Assembly (NCBI RefSeq): GCF_023701695.1
Contig: NZ_JAJOZC010000001.1
Location: 5,145,894 to 5,209,893, forward strand
Origin: Streptomyces sp. RKAG290
GTDB lineage: Bacteria > Actinomycetota > Actinomycetes > Streptomycetales > Streptomycetaceae
Length of the DNA: 64,000 bases
Direction of reading: 5' to 3'
The notes under the pieces were generated by a model. The model was not told where the DNA came from. It did no database searches and saw nothing but the letters and a program-made list of their open reading frames with translations. How positions within the stretch are numbered: position 1 is the stretch's first letter; each line of letters opens with the position of its first letter. Shown here piece after piece: positions 46,197-55,435 of the stretch. A program made the translations under genes and the position numbers.

Positions 46197-47447
46197 ATGC
46201 GCGTACTCTTCTCGGTCTTTCCCGCCATCGCACACGTGCACCCGATCGTTCCGCTCGCCTGGGCGCTGCAGAACGCCGGGCACGAGGTCCGTGTGGCCAT
46301 CCATCCCGACGCGGTGGACCTGGTCACCGAAGCCGGTCTCGCGGCGATACCGGTGGGCGCACGGCACCACCTGGCCGGCGTGGTCGAGTTCAACTCGAAC
46401 TTCGACAAGCTGGACACACTGGACGACGCCCTGGCTCTGGACCGGTACCACAACCCCCGCTGGGAAACCCAGTGGCAGATGCTGCTGAGCACGCTGTCGA
46501 TCTCCACTCCGATCCTCCCCGACCTGGTAGACCTCACCCGCCGCTGGAAGCCCGATCTCGTGCTGTGGGACCCCTTCTGCGTCCCGGCCGCCGTCGCCGC
46601 TCGTGTCAGTGGTGCGGCTCAGGCCCGCATTCTGTGGGGGCAGGACAACATCGGCTGGCTGCGCGCCGAGTCCAGGCAGCATCTGGAGGCGCGGGGCGCG
46701 GCGCCGCACGAGGACCCGGTGCTGGATCTCATGCGGCCGATGCTCGCGCCGTACGACCTGGAGTACGAGGAGGAACTGCTTCTCGGCCAGTGGACCGTCG
46801 ACCCCATGCCGCTCGGTCTGCGGCTGCCGCTCGACCTGCCGTACACCGCGTTGCGCCGGGTCCCGTACAACGGGACCGCCCCCGTGCCCGACTGGATGAT
46901 CGACCGGCCCGAGAAGCCGCGGGTGTGTCTCACTCTCGGCGTCGGCGGCCGGGGCCGTCAGCTCTTCCGGGAAAGCGGCGTCTCGTTCGCCTCGGTGCTG
47001 GAGGCGGTGGCCGAGCTGGATGTCGAGCTGGTGGCCACCGTGGACGCCGGCCGGCTGGCCGAGGCGGGCACGGTACCGGACAACGTCCGGCTGCTGGAGT
47101 ACGTCCCGCTCAACCATCTGCTGCCGACCTGCTCGGCGATCATCCATCACGGCGGAGGCGGCACCTTCGCCGCGTCGGTGGCTCACCAGGTGCCACAGCT
47201 CATCACGCCGATGCCGTTCTGGGGCGAGTCCGTCACCGCCCAGTACGTGGCCGACCAGGGCGCCGGGCTGCTCATCAGGAACGACCAGCTCACCGCCGCC
47301 ACCCTGCAGAAGCAGCTCGCCCGGATCCTGGAGGACCCCTCGTTCCTGGAGGGTGCCGCGCTGCTGCACCGAGAGATGTCCGATGCCCCGGCGCCCGGCG
47401 ATGTGGTGCCGGTGCTGGAAGAGCTGACTGCCCGCCATCGCCGCTGA
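46197..47447 (+). CDS. GT1-family antibiotic glycosyltransferase (EryCIII/DesVII-like group)
   Basis: The 416-residue enzyme differs from the other three glycosyltransferases of the cluster. Its N-terminus (MRVLFSVFPAIAHVHPIVPL) and C-terminal SAIIHHGGGGTFAASVAHQVPQL resemble the group that often needs a P450-like activator protein. No activator gene is present in this window, as is also the case for angucycline relatives. It lies directly after the trideoxysugar reductase, so an L-rhodinose-like donor is a reasonable guess. Confidence 0.87.
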   Translation: MRVLFSVFPAIAHVHPIVPLAWALQNAGHEVRVAIHPDAVDLVTEAGLAAIPVGARHHLAGVVEFNSNFDKLDTLDDALALDRYHNPRWETQWQMLLSTLSISTPILPDLVDLTRRWKPDLVLWDPFCVPAAVAARVSGAAQARILWGQDNIGWLRAESRQHLEARGAAPHEDPVLDLMRPMLAPYDLEYEEELLLGQWTVDPMPLGLRLPLDLPYTALRRVPYNGTAPVPDWMIDRPEKPRVCLTLGVGGRGRQLFRESGVSFASVLEAVAELDVELVATVDAGRLAEAGTVPDNVRLLEYVPLNHLLPTCSAIIHHGGGGTFAASVAHQVPQLITPMPFWGESVTAQYVADQGAGLLIRNDQLTAATLQKQLARILEDPSFLEGAALLHREMSDAPAPGDVVPVLEELTARHRR

Positions 47448-47472
47448 ATCCCGGAAAGGACCCAGGACTGTC

Positions 47473-48054
47473 ATGTCTCGTTCCCCCCGTATTGCGTTCG
47501 TCGTCGGAAGCACGCGCACGGGCCGCTTCGGCCAGGTGGTGGCCAACTGGTTCACCGCGCAGGCGCGGGAGCTCGGCCACCCGCACATCGATGTGATCGA
47601 TCTGGCAGAGGCGGGCCTGCCGGTGGTGATGCCGGGCAGCCCGGACGCCGAACGCCCCGCGGCCGTTCAGGCGGTCGCCCGCCGGCTCGCCGACGCCGAG
47701 GCGTTCGTGGTGCTGACGCCGGAGTACAACCACAGCTTCCCCGCGTCACTCAAGAACGCGATCGACTGGTACCAGCAGGAGTGGCAGGCCAAGCCGGTCG
47801 CCTTCGTCTCCTACGGCGGGGTCTCCGGGGGACTGCGCGCCGTCGAGCAGCTGCGCCAGGTCTTCGCCGAGCTGCACACCGTGACCGTCCGCGACTCGGT
47901 CAGCTTCCACCGCGCCTGGGAGCTGTTCGACGAGAACGGCCTGCCGAAGGACCCGACGGGCTGCAACGGAGCCGCCAAGACCATGCTCGACCAACTCGCC
48001 TGGTGGGCCCAAGCGCTCACCGAGGCACGCGTCGCACGCCCGTACACCTCATGA
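47473..48054 (+). CDS. NADPH-dependent FMN reductase of the two-component oxygenase
   Basis: The 193-residue flavodoxin-fold reductase has GSTRTGRFGQVVANWF, TPEYNHSFPASLKNAIDW and SYGGVSGGLRAVEQLRQ. It is a paralogue of the chromosomal reductase at 991-1614. Its stop overlaps the start of the flavin-dependent oxygenase gene (ATGA), so the pair very likely works together: the reductase supplies reduced flavin. The ATG follows GGAAAGGACCC at a somewhat long spacing. Confidence 0.9.
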   Translation: MSRSPRIAFVVGSTRTGRFGQVVANWFTAQARELGHPHIDVIDLAEAGLPVVMPGSPDAERPAAVQAVARRLADAEAFVVLTPEYNHSFPASLKNAIDWYQQEWQAKPVAFVSYGGVSGGLRAVEQLRQVFAELHTVTVRDSVSFHRAWELFDENGLPKDPTGCNGAAKTMLDQLAWWAQALTEARVARPYTS

Positions 48055-49184
48055 GCCCCGGTCTGGCAGTCGCGGCTGTCGCAGTCGCCCGCGTCGCGGC
48101 CGCCGGCGCCACCGGTGCGGACGAGACACGGCGGCTGGATCCCGATGTGGTCAAGTCCCTGGTGGGGGCCGGCTTCGCCCGGCACTTCGTCCCCGCCGGG
48201 TACGGCGGCACGGCCGGTTCCTTCGGCGAACTGACGCGCGCGCTGGCCACCGTGGGTGAGGAATGTGCAGCGGCGTCCTGGAGCGCGTCGATCGCCGCGA
48301 GCCTGGGCCGGATGGCCGGCTTCCTGCCGGCCGAGGGATGCGCAGAGGTCTGGCAGGAGGGACCCGACGCGCTGATCGTCGGTTCGCTCGCCCCGCTCGG
48401 CAAGGCCGTCGCGGCGCCGGGGGGCTGGCTGCTCTCCGGGTCGTGGCCCTCCATCAGCGTGGTCGACTTCTCCGACTGGGCGCTGGTGCGCGCCCCCGTC
48501 CCGGGCGGCGACGGCCGTCCCGCGCTCAGGGTCTTCGTGATTCCCCGGTCCTCCTATCGGGTGGAGGACACCTGGTTCAACGTCGGCATGCGGGGGACGG
48601 GCAGCAACACGCTCGTGGCCGAGGACGTCTTCGTCCCGCAGGAGCGGACCTTCGCCGACACGGACCTGTTCGCCGGCCGGTCACTCCCGTCGACCGCGCC
48701 GTGCCACGCCGTACCGCTCCCGGCGGTCAACGGTCTGTCCTTCGCGGCTCCGGCGCTGGGCGCGGCACGGGGCGCGCTCACCCACTGGTCCGCGTACGCC
48801 ACCGAGAAGATCCGGACCGCCCCGGCGGCGACGGGAGGTCCGGGGCTGAGCCGTACCCATTACGCCGGCGCACTGGCCCGTTCCGCCGGGGAGATCGACG
48901 CCGCTTCCCTGCTCCTGGAGCGGGCCGCCGAGGTGGCGGACCGGGGCGGGGAGGTCACCTCGCTGGAGGCGGCGCGCAACACGCGTGACGCCAGTCTGGC
49001 CATGGAACTGCTGGTGACCGCGGTGAACCGGATCTTCGGCGCGGCGGGCACCGGCGGCCAGTCGGTGACCGGACCGCTCCAGCGCTTCTGGCGTGACGTC
49101 AACGCCGCTTCGTCCCACGTGGGACTCCAGTTCGAGCCCGCAGCCAGTGCCTACGCGGCACAACTCGCGGAACACCCCGCATGA
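48051..49184 (+). CDS. Acyl-CoA dehydrogenase-fold flavin-dependent monooxygenase (group D)
   Basis: The 377-residue protein has the acyl-CoA dehydrogenase fold but resembles reduced-flavin hydroxylases such as HsaA and ActVA-ORF5. Blocks are FVPAGYGGTAGSFGELTRA near the start, GWLLSGSWPSISVVDFSDW in the middle and NRIFGAAGTGGQSVTGPLQRFWRDVNAAS (shown by its first part NRIFGAAGTGGQS) near the end. It should hydroxylate an aromatic or quinone intermediate with FMNH2 from the coupled reductase. Landomycin's two-component C-11 hydroxylation is a functional precedent in angucyclines. It precedes the cyclase gene. Confidence 0.85.
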   Translation: MSPGLAVAAVAVARVAAAGATGADETRRLDPDVVKSLVGAGFARHFVPAGYGGTAGSFGELTRALATVGEECAAASWSASIAASLGRMAGFLPAEGCAEVWQEGPDALIVGSLAPLGKAVAAPGGWLLSGSWPSISVVDFSDWALVRAPVPGGDGRPALRVFVIPRSSYRVEDTWFNVGMRGTGSNTLVAEDVFVPQERTFADTDLFAGRSLPSTAPCHAVPLPAVNGLSFAAPALGAARGALTHWSAYATEKIRTAPAATGGPGLSRTHYAGALARSAGEIDAASLLLERAAEVADRGGEVTSLEAARNTRDASLAMELLVTAVNRIFGAAGTGGQSVTGPLQRFWRDVNAASSHVGLQFEPAASAYAAQLAEHPA

Positions 49185-49231
49185 GCGGTCCGCCGCCGAG
49201 GGACGCCCGCCAAGAGAGATCGAGGACACGC

Positions 49232-49570
49232 ATGCACAGCACACTGATCGTGGCCCGGATGAATCCGGAGTCACGTGCCGAGGTGACCAGGCTCTTCGGT
49301 GAGTTCGACGCCACCGAGATGCCCGCCCTGATGGGCACCAGGCGCCGCCAGCTCTTCACCTACCAGGGCCTCTACTTCCACCTCCAGGACTTCGACCACG
49401 CGCACGGTTCACAGGCCGTCGAAGAGGCCAAGACCGATCCGCGTTTCAAGCAGATCAGCGCCGATCTGCGGCCCTTCATCGACCCTTACGACCCTGCATG
49501 GCAGACCCCCTCCGACGCGATGGCCGAGCGCTTCTACACATGGAGTCCGCAGGGGGCTGATTCCCGGTGA
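49232..49570 (+). CDS. TcmI-family polyketide cyclase
   Basis: The 112-residue ferredoxin-like (dimeric alpha+beta) protein belongs to the TcmI/JadI/UrdF/LanF cyclase family, which guides later ring closures of aromatic polyketides. Typical features are the start STLIVARMNPESRAEV, FTYQGLYFHLQDF and a C-terminal WSP. The ATG is preceded by GAGGACACGC. Its TGA overlaps the GTG of KS-alpha (GTGA), so F-A-B-C genes are in the usual coupled order. Confidence 0.93.
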   Translation: MHSTLIVARMNPESRAEVTRLFGEFDATEMPALMGTRRRQLFTYQGLYFHLQDFDHAHGSQAVEEAKTDPRFKQISADLRPFIDPYDPAWQTPSDAMAERFYTWSPQGADSR

Positions 49571-50834
49571 CCCGACGCGTCGTCATCACCGGCATCGGCG
49601 TCCTGGCGCCGGGCGGCACCGGCGCCAAGGACTTCTGGGCGCTGCTGACATCGGGAAGGACCGCCACCAGGACACTGTCGTCCTTCCCCGCCTCCGGGTA
49701 CCGCTCCCGGGTCGCCGCCGAGATCGACTTCTCCCCGCGGAGCACGGTCTGCTGCCGCAGGAGATCCGCCGTATGGACCGCGCCGCGCAGTTCGCCGTGG
49801 TCACGACCCGTGAGGCGCTGCAGGACAGCGGCCTTGAGCTGGACGGCACGGACCCGGCGCGGACCGCCGTGGTCATCGGCAACGCGGTCGGCGCCACGAC
49901 CAGCCTGGAGGAGGAGTACCGGATCGTCAGCAACGACGGCCGGCTCAACCTCGTGGACCACACCTACGCTCCGCGTCACTTGTACAACCAGCTGGTCCCG
50001 AGCTCGTTCGCCACCGAAGTCGCCTGGGCGGCAGGCGCCGAAGGGCCCAGCACGGTCGTCTCCACAGGCTGCACCTCGGGGATCGACGCGGTCGGATACG
50101 CGGCGGACCTGATCCGTGAAGGGACCGCCGACGTCGTGATCACCGGGGCGACCGAGGCCCCGATCTCCCCGATCACCGTGGCCTGCTTCGACGCCATCAA
50201 GGCGACCTCGACGTACAACGACGATCCCGAGCACGCTTCGCGGCCGTACGACAGGACCCGTAACGGGTTCGTACTCGGCGAGGGTTCGGCGGGATTCGTC
50301 CTGGAGGAGCTGGAGAGCGCCCGCCGTCGTGGCGCTCACATCTACGCCGAGATCTGCGGCTATGCCACCCGCAGCAACGCGTACCACATGACTGGTCTGC
50401 GCGCCGACGGGGCCGAGATGGCCGAGGCAATCAGGGCGGCGCTGGACGAGGCCCGCCTCGACCCGTCCGCCGTCGACTACGTCAACGCCCACGGATCAGG
50501 CACCAAGCAGAACGACCTCCACGAGACGGCGGCCTTCAAGAACAGCCTCGGGGAGCACGCCCACCGGGTCCCGGTCAGCTCCATCAAGTCGATGATCGGC
50601 CACTCCCTGGGCGCCATCGGAGCGGTCGAGATCGCCGCTTCGGCCCTGGCGATGGAGCACGCAGTGGTGCCGCCCACGGCGAATCTCCACCGACCTGACC
50701 CCGAACTCGACCTGGACTACGTGCCGTTGACGGCGCGGGACTGGCAGACCGACACCGTGCTCACCGTCGGCAGCGGCTTCGGCGGTTTCCAGAGCGCCAT
50801 GGTGCTCTCCCGGCCGGACAGGAGGGCGGCATGA
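49567..50834 (+). CDS. Type II ketosynthase alpha (KS-alpha), frameshifted as sequenced
   Basis: The condensing enzyme of the minimal polyketide synthase. The active Cys lies in VVSTGCTSGIDAVG, with catalytic His in NAHGSGTKQND and GHSLGAIGAVE. Starting at GTG 49567 the frame breaks after EIDFSP at the C run 49733-49736. Adding one C restores EHGLLPQEIRRMDRAAQFA and a protein of 422 residues, the normal size. The 3' end overlaps KS-beta by four bases (ATGA), giving coupled 1:1 expression. Confidence 0.94.
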
Positions 50835-52042
50835 CCGTATCCGTAGTCACCGGACTTGGTGTCACCGCTCCCAACGGACTCGGCACCGCCGCCTACTGGC
50901 GGGCCACCCTGGAGGGAACCAGCGGGATCGGACCGGTCAGCCGCTTCGACGCGACCGGGTACCCGGCGCGGCTGGCCGGCGAGGTGCCCGACTTCGTACC
51001 GTCTGACCATCTGCCGAGCCGGCTGATCCCGGGGACCGACCACATGACCCGGCTCGCCCTGACCGCCGCCGACTGGGCGCTGGCCGACGCGGGGATCAAA
51101 TCGGGCGATCTGCCCGACTTCGCCGCCGGGGTGATCACGGCAGCGTCCTCCGGCGGCTTCGAGTTCGGCCAGCGCGAGCTGGAGAACCTGTGGAGCAAGG
51201 GCAACAAGTACGTCAGCGCGTACCAGTCGTACGCGTGGTTCTATGCCGTCAACTCCGGTCAGATCTCCATTCGCAACGGCATGCGGGGGCCCAGCGGCGT
51301 GGTCGTGAGCGACCAGGCCGGCGGTCTGGACGCCATCGCCCAAGCCAGGCGGCAAATCCGCAAGGGCACCACGCTCGTTGTCTCCGGCGGTGTCGACGGC
51401 TCCCTCTGCCCCTGGGGCTGGGTGGCCCAGATGGCCTCCGACCGGATGAGCACCAGTGACGACCCCGCGCGGGCGTATCTGCCCTTCGATCGCGACGCCC
51501 GGGGGCATGTGCCGGGCGAGGGCGGGTCCCTGGTGGTTCTGGAGAACGCCGAGCACGCCCGGGAAAGGGGCGCGCACATCTACGGCGAGATAGCCGGTTA
51601 CGCGGCCACGACCGACCCCCGGCCCGGCAGCGGCCGGCCCGCGGGGCTGAACAGAGCCATCCGGCTGGCGATCGCCGACGCCGGCCTGGAGCCGGAAGAC
51701 ATCGACGTGCTGTTCGCCGACGCCGCGGGTGTGCGCGAGCTGGACGAGGCGGAGGCCGAAGCGATCAACGACGTGTTCGGCGAAGGCGGCGTCCCGGTCT
51801 CGGCTCCCAAGACGATGACCGGCCGGCTGTACTCCGGCGCCGCCTCGCTGGATGTGACAGCGGCCCTGCTGTCCATCCGTGACGGTCTGATCCCGCCCAC
51901 GGTCAACGTCACCGCCGACCCCGCTCACCGGCTCGACCTCGTGACCGGTGCGGCCCGGCCCGCGCGGCTGCGGACCGCGCTCGTCGTCGCGCGCGGATAC
52001 GGCGGGTTCAACTCGGCGATGGTCGTCCGCGACCCCGGCTGA
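50831..52042 (+). CDS. Type II ketosynthase beta / chain length factor
   Basis: The 403-residue partner of KS-alpha sets chain length. The active-site Cys is replaced by Gln162 in VVSDQAGGLDA, the hallmark of chain length factors that decarboxylate malonyl-ACP. The C-terminal GYGGFNSAMVV is typical. By its company it would make a decaketide, but chain length is not read reliably from sequence by eye. A 72-base gap separates it from the ACP gene. Confidence 0.95.
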   Translation: MTVSVVTGLGVTAPNGLGTAAYWRATLEGTSGIGPVSRFDATGYPARLAGEVPDFVPSDHLPSRLIPGTDHMTRLALTAADWALADAGIKSGDLPDFAAGVITAASSGGFEFGQRELENLWSKGNKYVSAYQSYAWFYAVNSGQISIRNGMRGPSGVVVSDQAGGLDAIAQARRQIRKGTTLVVSGGVDGSLCPWGWVAQMASDRMSTSDDPARAYLPFDRDARGHVPGEGGSLVVLENAEHARERGAHIYGEIAGYAATTDPRPGSGRPAGLNRAIRLAIADAGLEPEDIDVLFADAAGVRELDEAEAEAINDVFGEGGVPVSAPKTMTGRLYSGAASLDVTAALLSIRDGLIPPTVNVTADPAHRLDLVTGAARPARLRTALVVARGYGGFNSAMVVRDPG

Positions 52043-52114
52043 GACACCGACAACCACCGTCCCTCCATCCCGGAGATCGGCCCGTGCCAACGGACCCGTA
52101 CGAGAGGAATCCCT

Positions 52115-52378
52115 ATGACAGCCAACCGATTCACCATGGACGACCTGCGGCGCATTCTGCGTGAGGGGGCCGGCGAGGAGGCCGGCCTCGACGGCGACAT
52201 CGACAGTGTCACCTTCCAGGAGCTCGGTTACGACTCGCTTGCCCTGCTGGAGACCGGCGTGCGCATCGGGCGCGAGTTCGGACTCGAGCTCGAGGACGAC
52301 CACCTCATCGACGCCGAGACGCCCCGCCAGCTCGTGGACGCGGTCAACGAACTGCTCGTGGCGGTCCGCGCCGCTTGA
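52115..52378 (+). CDS. Type II polyketide acyl carrier protein
   Basis: The 87-residue carrier has the phosphopantetheine attachment Ser41 in LGYDSLALLE. It completes the minimal PKS with the two upstream genes. The ATG follows GAGAGGAA. No phosphopantetheinyl transferase gene lies in the window. Confidence 0.95.
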   Translation: MTANRFTMDDLRRILREGAGEEAGLDGDIDSVTFQELGYDSLALLETGVRIGREFGLELEDDHLIDAETPRQLVDAVNELLVAVRAA

Positions 52379-52534
52379 TCGCCGGAGGCCGGTCCACCCG
52401 AAGCACAAGGACTCACCAGGCGTCGACGGAGCAGCAGTCGGCACATCGGGCCGCTGCTCCGTCGGCCCCCACAGCGGTACGCGCCGCAGATCCTCGCTCC
52501 GCTCACCTCGCTCCGATCGAAAGAGAAGTTCGGC

Positions 52535-53497
52535 ATGGGCAGAACCGCCTTCGTCTTCCCCGGCCAGGGCTCGCAAAGGGTCGGTATGGGGCTCGACCTC
52601 GTCAAGAAGTGGCCGTATCTGATCGACGAGTACTACGCGCCCGCCGACGACATACTCGGCATTCCCCTGTCCGCCCTGATCTGGAACGGCCCGGCCGAAG
52701 ACCTGAGCGACATGCGGATCACACAGCCCGCCATGCTGCTCACGAGCGTGGCCGCCCTGGACGTGCTGCGGGCTCATGGCGCCCATCCGGACGCTGTGGC
52801 CGGACACAGTCTGGGCGAGTTCGCCGCGCTGGTCTGCGCGGGTGTCCTGACCTGGACGGATGCCCTGCGGGTCGTGCGGACGCGTGGAGAGCTCATGGCC
52901 TCGGTGACCGACAAGGAGCCGGGCAGGATGGCCGCCGTGGTGGGCCTCCGGCTGACAGCTGTGGAAGAACTGTGCCTACAGGCGTCAAGCGAGACCGGCG
53001 AGATCGTGGAGATCGCCAACCACAACGACTTCACCCAGGTGGTCGTCTCCGGCCGGCTCGCGGCCGTGGACCGGCTGCTGAAACTCGTCGTCGAGGCGGG
53101 GGCCGGCCGGACCGTCATTCTGCGCATCACGGGGCCCGCCCACTGCAGCCTCATGGGAGGTGTCGACGCGGAATATGCCGCAGCCCTGGAGAGCGTCGAA
53201 TTCCGCGACCCGGTGCTGCCGATCTACTCGGGCAGCGGCGGCGCACGCGTCACGACCGGCGCCGGGGCCAAGGGCTTCCTGCGGGCCCAGCTCACCGGCC
53301 GGGTGCTGTGGACGGACGTGGTGGAGCGCATGGCGGCCGACGGGGTCAACCGGTTCGTCGAGGTCGGGCCCGGCAAGACCCTGAGCGGTCTGTGCGGCCG
53401 GATCCTGCCGGACGCGATCGTCCACCGCAGCGGTGACACGCAGCAGCTGGAGCAGACCGTGGACGCGGTCGCCCGGGCCCCGAGGGATCCGGTCTGA
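52535..53497 (+). CDS. Malonyl-CoA:ACP acyltransferase (FabD-like)
   Basis: The 320-residue acyltransferase has FVFPGQGSQRVGMG at the start, the nucleophile Ser92 in AGHSLGEFAA, and a His in GPAHCSLMGG. It would load malonate (or another acyl group) on the ACP. Aromatic clusters usually borrow FabD from fatty acid synthesis; a dedicated copy is uncommon, and a second acyltransferase gene follows. The ATG is preceded by GAAAGAGAAG. The 156-base gap before it may hold a promoter, which I cannot define. Confidence 0.88.
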   Translation: MGRTAFVFPGQGSQRVGMGLDLVKKWPYLIDEYYAPADDILGIPLSALIWNGPAEDLSDMRITQPAMLLTSVAALDVLRAHGAHPDAVAGHSLGEFAALVCAGVLTWTDALRVVRTRGELMASVTDKEPGRMAAVVGLRLTAVEELCLQASSETGEIVEIANHNDFTQVVVSGRLAAVDRLLKLVVEAGAGRTVILRITGPAHCSLMGGVDAEYAAALESVEFRDPVLPIYSGSGGARVTTGAGAKGFLRAQLTGRVLWTDVVERMAADGVNRFVEVGPGKTLSGLCGRILPDAIVHRSGDTQQLEQTVDAVARAPRDPV

Positions 53498-53560
53498 GGT
53501 GCGCGCCCGAGCGGGCCGCCCGCGCCACCACCACCGTCCTCGTCCCGACCGGAGACAGCC

Positions 53561-54562
53561 ATGACCCGTCGCCCCGTCACCCTGCTGCTCCCGGGACAGG
53601 GAGCCCAATATGCCCGTATGGCGGCCCCGCTGTACGCACACGAACCGGACTTCAGGGCAGTCGTCGACGAGACACTGGAACTGATGGGAGCGGAGGGGCG
53701 GCTGGTCCGCGAGGACTGGCTGAGCAGTAATCCCTCGCTCCCCGTCGACGACGGCCGGCGCGCCCAGCCCCTGCTGTTCACCCTCGGCTACGCCGTCGGC
53801 CGGTTGCTGGAACAGCGCGGGATCCGGTTCGGGGCGCTGCTCGGTCACAGCGTGGGCGAGCTGGCCGCGGCTACCCTGGCCGGTGTCTTCGACCTGGCCG
53901 GCGCGGCCCGCATCATGGTGGCCCGCTCCCGGGCGCTCGACACGGCGCCGGCCGGCGGGATGCTCGCTGTGGCCGCCGCGCCGGAGAAGGTCGAGCCCTG
54001 GATCGAACAGGAGTGGGCGGACCAGGGTGTCGTCGTCGGCGCGGTCAATGGACCGGCCCAGACCGTGCTGTCCGGCCCGGAGACTCCTCTGCTCCGCACC
54101 GAGCGGGCTCTGCGCGACGCGGGCCTGGTGACGCGGCGGGTGCGAGCCCGTGAGCCGTTCCACTCCCCGGCACTCGACGAGTCGGCACGCGCCTTCGGGA
54201 AAGCGGTCGCCGCCGAGCCGCTGCACCTGCCCGAGGTGCCGATCTGGTCGGCCAGGACGGGCCGCCCCCTCCAGCCGCACGAGGCGCTGGATCCCGTCTT
54301 CTGGGCCCGTCAGATGGCCGAACCGGTGCTGTACTGGCCGGCGCTGAAGGCGCTGCTCGACGACAGCGGCCGTGTTCTGGTCGAGGCCGGCCCGGGGAAC
54401 TCCCTGTCGGCCCCGGCCCGCAAGCACCCTGCCGTAAGGTCCGGCCGCAGCACCGTGGTCTGCCTGCTCCCGACGGAGAGAGGCGACTGCCGGTCCGCCT
54501 GGGCGGCGGGCCTGCTGCGCCTGGACGAACTCGGTGCCACGCGGCCCGTTGACGCGCGATGA
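53561..54562 (+). CDS. Second in-cluster acyltransferase
   Basis: This 333-residue acyltransferase is clearly different from the one upstream. It starts LLLPGQGAQYARMAAPLYAH, has Ser97 in GHSVGELAAA and a His in REPFHSPALDES. It resembles modular-PKS acyltransferase domains and the AknF/ZhuC-type enzymes that go with non-acetate starters or editing. The substrate-linked motif reads EPFH, closer to the malonyl HAFH type than to methylmalonyl YASH, but this is weak evidence. It is the last pathway gene before a 363-base gap. Confidence 0.82.
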   Translation: MTRRPVTLLLPGQGAQYARMAAPLYAHEPDFRAVVDETLELMGAEGRLVREDWLSSNPSLPVDDGRRAQPLLFTLGYAVGRLLEQRGIRFGALLGHSVGELAAATLAGVFDLAGAARIMVARSRALDTAPAGGMLAVAAAPEKVEPWIEQEWADQGVVVGAVNGPAQTVLSGPETPLLRTERALRDAGLVTRRVRAREPFHSPALDESARAFGKAVAAEPLHLPEVPIWSARTGRPLQPHEALDPVFWARQMAEPVLYWPALKALLDDSGRVLVEAGPGNSLSAPARKHPAVRSGRSTVVCLLPTERGDCRSAWAAGLLRLDELGATRPVDAR

Positions 54563-54925
54563 GTCCCGGAGTTCGATGTCGTACACGCCGGCCGGCCCGA
54601 GAGGGAACGGCCGGCTCCCGGGCACCCCAGCGCCTCGACGGTGCGGGCCCGCGGCCCGCGACGAATTGCGGGAGCGGGCTGCGGATGATGCCGGTTCGTC
54701 CGCGTCCGGCCCCGACCCCGACCCCGAGCGGTTCGGGGTGCGGCGCATTCGGGGGCCGGGGGAGAGGCCGCCCCTTCTGAAGCCTGGCGAGCTCGCGAGT
54801 GCCGTCCGCCATCCGAAGGCCGCGGGCGGACGGCCGCCGGGCACTGCTCCGTACCGCCACGCAGGCCCCCCGACCCACGGCCCCTGCCGCTACGATGGCT
54901 GCTCTTTGTCCGCAAGGAGTTGATG
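54563..54925. other. Gap at the right edge of the polyketide cluster
   Basis: I see no gene in these 363 bases. They are very GC-rich and end at the ribosome-binding site AAGGAG of the MarR gene. The gap probably marks the cluster boundary and holds the MarR promoter. Confidence 0.5.
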
Positions 54926-55435
54926 ATGCCGAGCCGTCGCCCGGAGGGGGCCGCCTCCGACACGTCGTGGAACCAGACGTTCAGCCACTCGATGTGGCGG
55001 GCGAACAACTCCGTGCACCGCGCCCTGAACGAACGGCTGCGATCCCTGGACGTCACGATGACGCAGCTGGGGATCATGATGACGCTCGACCAGTACGGGC
55101 CACTGTCCGGGGCGGACCTGGCCCGGGGGCAGAACATCACGCCGCAGAGCGTGACGACGGCGCTCGCGCACCTGGAGCGGATCGGGTGGATCGAGCGGCA
55201 TCCGCACCCCGTGCACGGACGGGTCGTGCTGATCGAGCCGACCGAGGCCGGACTGCGCGGGATGGCCGAGGGGCGGCGGCTCGTCGAAGCGGTCGTCCAG
55301 CGGCTCTCCGAGGTGGTCGGCGGCCCCGAGGAGCTGAACCGTCTGACGCTCGGCATGCGTCGCATCGCCATCGCTCTCGACGGGCCCGACTCCCCGGTGG
55401 CCCGCATGTGGCCCGACCCGCCCGACACCGCCTGA
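54926..55435 (+). CDS. MarR-family transcriptional regulator
   Basis: The 169-residue winged-helix protein has the MarR layout: helix-turn-helix at LSGADLARGQNITPQSVTTALAHLERIG and wing at RVVLIEPTEAG (only parts quoted: LARGQNITPQSVTTALAHL). The ATG at 54926 is six bases after AAGGAG; an ATG one codon upstream is also possible. It lies 308 bases before a large MFS gene on the same strand and is the likely regulator of it. Confidence 0.88.
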   Translation: MPSRRPEGAASDTSWNQTFSHSMWRANNSVHRALNERLRSLDVTMTQLGIMMTLDQYGPLSGADLARGQNITPQSVTTALAHLERIGWIERHPHPVHGRVVLIEPTEAGLRGMAEGRRLVEAVVQRLSEVVGGPEELNRLTLGMRRIAIALDGPDSPVARMWPDPPDTA

